Below are positions 62,902 to 64,000 of a stretch of DNA of 64,000 nt, in pieces. Each line of letters begins with the position of its first letter. Positions within the stretch are counted from its first letter, which is position 1. The notes under the pieces are model-generated. The model saw only the letters and a list, made by a program, of their open reading frames with translations, had not been told where the DNA came from and made no database searches. The translations under genes and the position numbers were made by a program. Origin of the DNA: an uncultured Verrucomicrobiota bacterium (GTDB lineage: Bacteria; Verrucomicrobiota; Verrucomicrobiia; Limisphaerales; UBA9464); assembly GCA_903939515.1 (NCBI GenBank), contig CAJAHH010000113.1, positions 1-64,000 of the forward strand. Reading direction: 5' to 3'.

Positions 62902-63909
62902 ATGAGCACCGCGATCCTATTGCGAATCCTGTTGTCGGGATGGTTTCTCACCATTCCAGGTCTGTTGATGGCCCAAGGTTCCAGCAAGCCCAAGAGCGCC
63001 GGAAGCAGTGGTCGCGTGCTCTTCGAAACCGGCTTTGAGCGATTTGAGGGTTACGATCCAACCCTCGATTTGGTGGATTCGCTGGGCCGCGGCCAGAACG
63101 GCTGGATCGCGGTGGGGCATGGCGGCAACGGCTTGCTCACCAACCAAGTCGATGGTTTCACGGGGCAATACGCCTACATGGGTTATCAGGGGCCCACGAA
63201 TAAAAGTTTTAGCGCCAACCTCTTCCGCCCCGTTCTGTTGGTCCCCGACACCAACACGCTGCCCGTGGTGGTGTTCCAGGCCACCTTCAGCATTCGAGAC
63301 GATTCGCCATCGGGAGCCGCAGCCGACGACTTTCGTTGGAGTGTCTATACGCCGAACAACCAACGTCTGTTCACCCTCGACTACCACGGTCCCGACCAAT
63401 CCATCAATTACGCCCTCGACGATGAAAAGGGCTTCATCGGCACGGGGTACCAGTTCGAATACGATGTCGTATACCAACTAGAGATTTCCATGAGCTTCGG
63501 CCGCAACAAGTTGTCAGCCTCACTCAATGGCACCCCGGTGGTTTACGAACTCCCACTGAGCACCCGAATTCAACGCCCCTCCCTGGGCAGCGTGGATGTC
63601 GTCTGGGCTGCCAATCCCAAGGGCACCTGGAACGACAACTACATGCTCTTCGACGATTATCGCATCATCGCCTACCCACCGAACGCAGTAGCCCCGTTGA
63701 TGGAAATGGCCGGGTTGGATGCACAAGGCCATGCTCGACTGAAAGTCTGGGGCGAGCCCGCGGTGCGCTACCGAATCCAGTCGAGCAACGATCTGCAAAC
63801 CTGGATCGACCGCGACATCGTTGTCGCGGCGGCTCCGGATGGCTTGGCGACCTGGACCGATACCCAGCCCACCGGCACGCGCTACTACCAGGCGGTCGCT
63901 CTGCCTTGA
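62902..63909 (+). CDS. Secreted protein with concanavalin-like fold and C-terminal module
   Basis: A 335-residue exported protein with signal peptide MSTAILLRILLSGWFLTIPGLLMAQ. Residues about 38-255 (VLFETGFERFEGYDPTLDLV ... DVVWAANPKGTWNDNYMLFDDYRI) look like a jelly-roll domain of the kind found in LamG/concanavalin-like polysaccharide-binding proteins. The specific family is not recognised. The C-terminal 70 residues (LKVWGEPAVRYRIQSSNDLQTWIDRDI ... TRYYQAVALP) are the clearest example of the module shared by secreted proteins in this window. It lies 30 bp after the DUF6600 gene and is probably cotranscribed with it. Confidence 0.75.
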   Translation: MSTAILLRILLSGWFLTIPGLLMAQGSSKPKSAGSSGRVLFETGFERFEGYDPTLDLVDSLGRGQNGWIAVGHGGNGLLTNQVDGFTGQYAYMGYQGPTNKSFSANLFRPVLLVPDTNTLPVVVFQATFSIRDDSPSGAAADDFRWSVYTPNNQRLFTLDYHGPDQSINYALDDEKGFIGTGYQFEYDVVYQLEISMSFGRNKLSASLNGTPVVYELPLSTRIQRPSLGSVDVVWAANPKGTWNDNYMLFDDYRIIAYPPNAVAPLMEMAGLDAQGHARLKVWGEPAVRYRIQSSNDLQTWIDRDIVVAAAPDGLATWTDTQPTGTRYYQAVALP

Positions 63910-64000
63910 AGGCTTGCTGGATCAGACCGCTCGAGCCGCAACCGCAAATCTCCCAAAGCGTCCCGCACTTCCAATCGGTCTGCCCAGCAGCGTAATTCGA
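63895..64000 (-). CDS. Possible C-terminal end of a minus-strand gene (cut by window edge)
   Basis: One minus-strand frame is open from the edge to a TAG at 63895-63897 and reads ELRCWADRLEVRDALGDL, then RLRLERSDPASLQGRATAW. The composition is protein-like and helical. The frame would overlap the convergent secreted-protein gene by 15 bp. Only 34 codons are visible, so this is a weak call. Confidence 0.25.

Overview
The window most likely comes from a Gram-negative member of the Verrucomicrobiota (PVC group). Pointers are two proteins with the planctomycete/verrucomicrobial PSCyt2 and PSD1 domains (one also with a PSCyt1 haem domain), a type II prepilin-like secreted protein with a GSNFAFADG motif, paired DUF5009 acyltransferases, lpxD (lipid A), TonB/ExbBD, a two-partner secretion pair, a phosphate-selective-type porin, and many secreted proteins ending in a common beta-rich module. 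The DNA is GC-rich, so long antisense shadow ORFs are frequent and were left out. This taxonomic call is inference from gene content; no rRNA, tRNA or CRISPR array was seen.

Layout. 1-7.9 kb, mostly minus strand: 5' part of gltX, an SPFH protein with a C-terminal helix-turn-helix, a repeat-rich gap, a small anchored protein, a prepilin-like protein, a membrane protein with a ParB-like N-terminus, a proline racemase family enzyme, cinA and a TPR protein. 7.9-12.5 kb: a PSCyt1/PSCyt2/PSD1 protein divergent from a class C beta-lactamase-like serine hydrolase. 12.5-27.8 kb: twelve consecutive minus-strand genes with short gaps or overlaps. In transcription order they are DUF2292 protein, sulfate-binding protein, M14-type amidohydrolase, OprP-type porin, secreted protein, PstS-like protein, TpsB, TpsA, ExbB, ExbD, TonB and a second ExbD. 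This is the most interesting region and looks like an envelope-spanning, sulfur- or anion-responsive system.

28-33 kb: two large secreted proteins (a gluzincin-type protease and a YHYH protein). 33-36 kb: gluQ with a nickel/cobalt-type transporter, a ParE-type toxin-antitoxin pair and a gene-poor stretch with a repeat element. 36-44 kb: flgL, an orphan ParA and purH on the minus strand, then purN, an esterase and two tandem DUF5009 acyltransferases on the plus strand. 44-52 kb: an Lrp/AsnC regulator divergent from a PQQ-type beta-propeller protein, a second PSD1 protein, lpxD and an S9 peptidase. 52-58 kb: the imuA-imuB-dnaE2 mutagenesis cassette. 58-64 kb: an IPT/TIG-repeat protein, a DUF6600 Trp-rich lipoprotein-like protein and another secreted protein.

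A dispersed 110-bp intergenic element with terminal inverted repeats and a central hairpin occurs in four full copies, one half copy and one possible diverged copy. Five secreted proteins share a C-terminal type of module of about 70 residues. Start codons given are my best choice from signal peptides, alignment to family starts and overlaps; several remain uncertain and this is stated.
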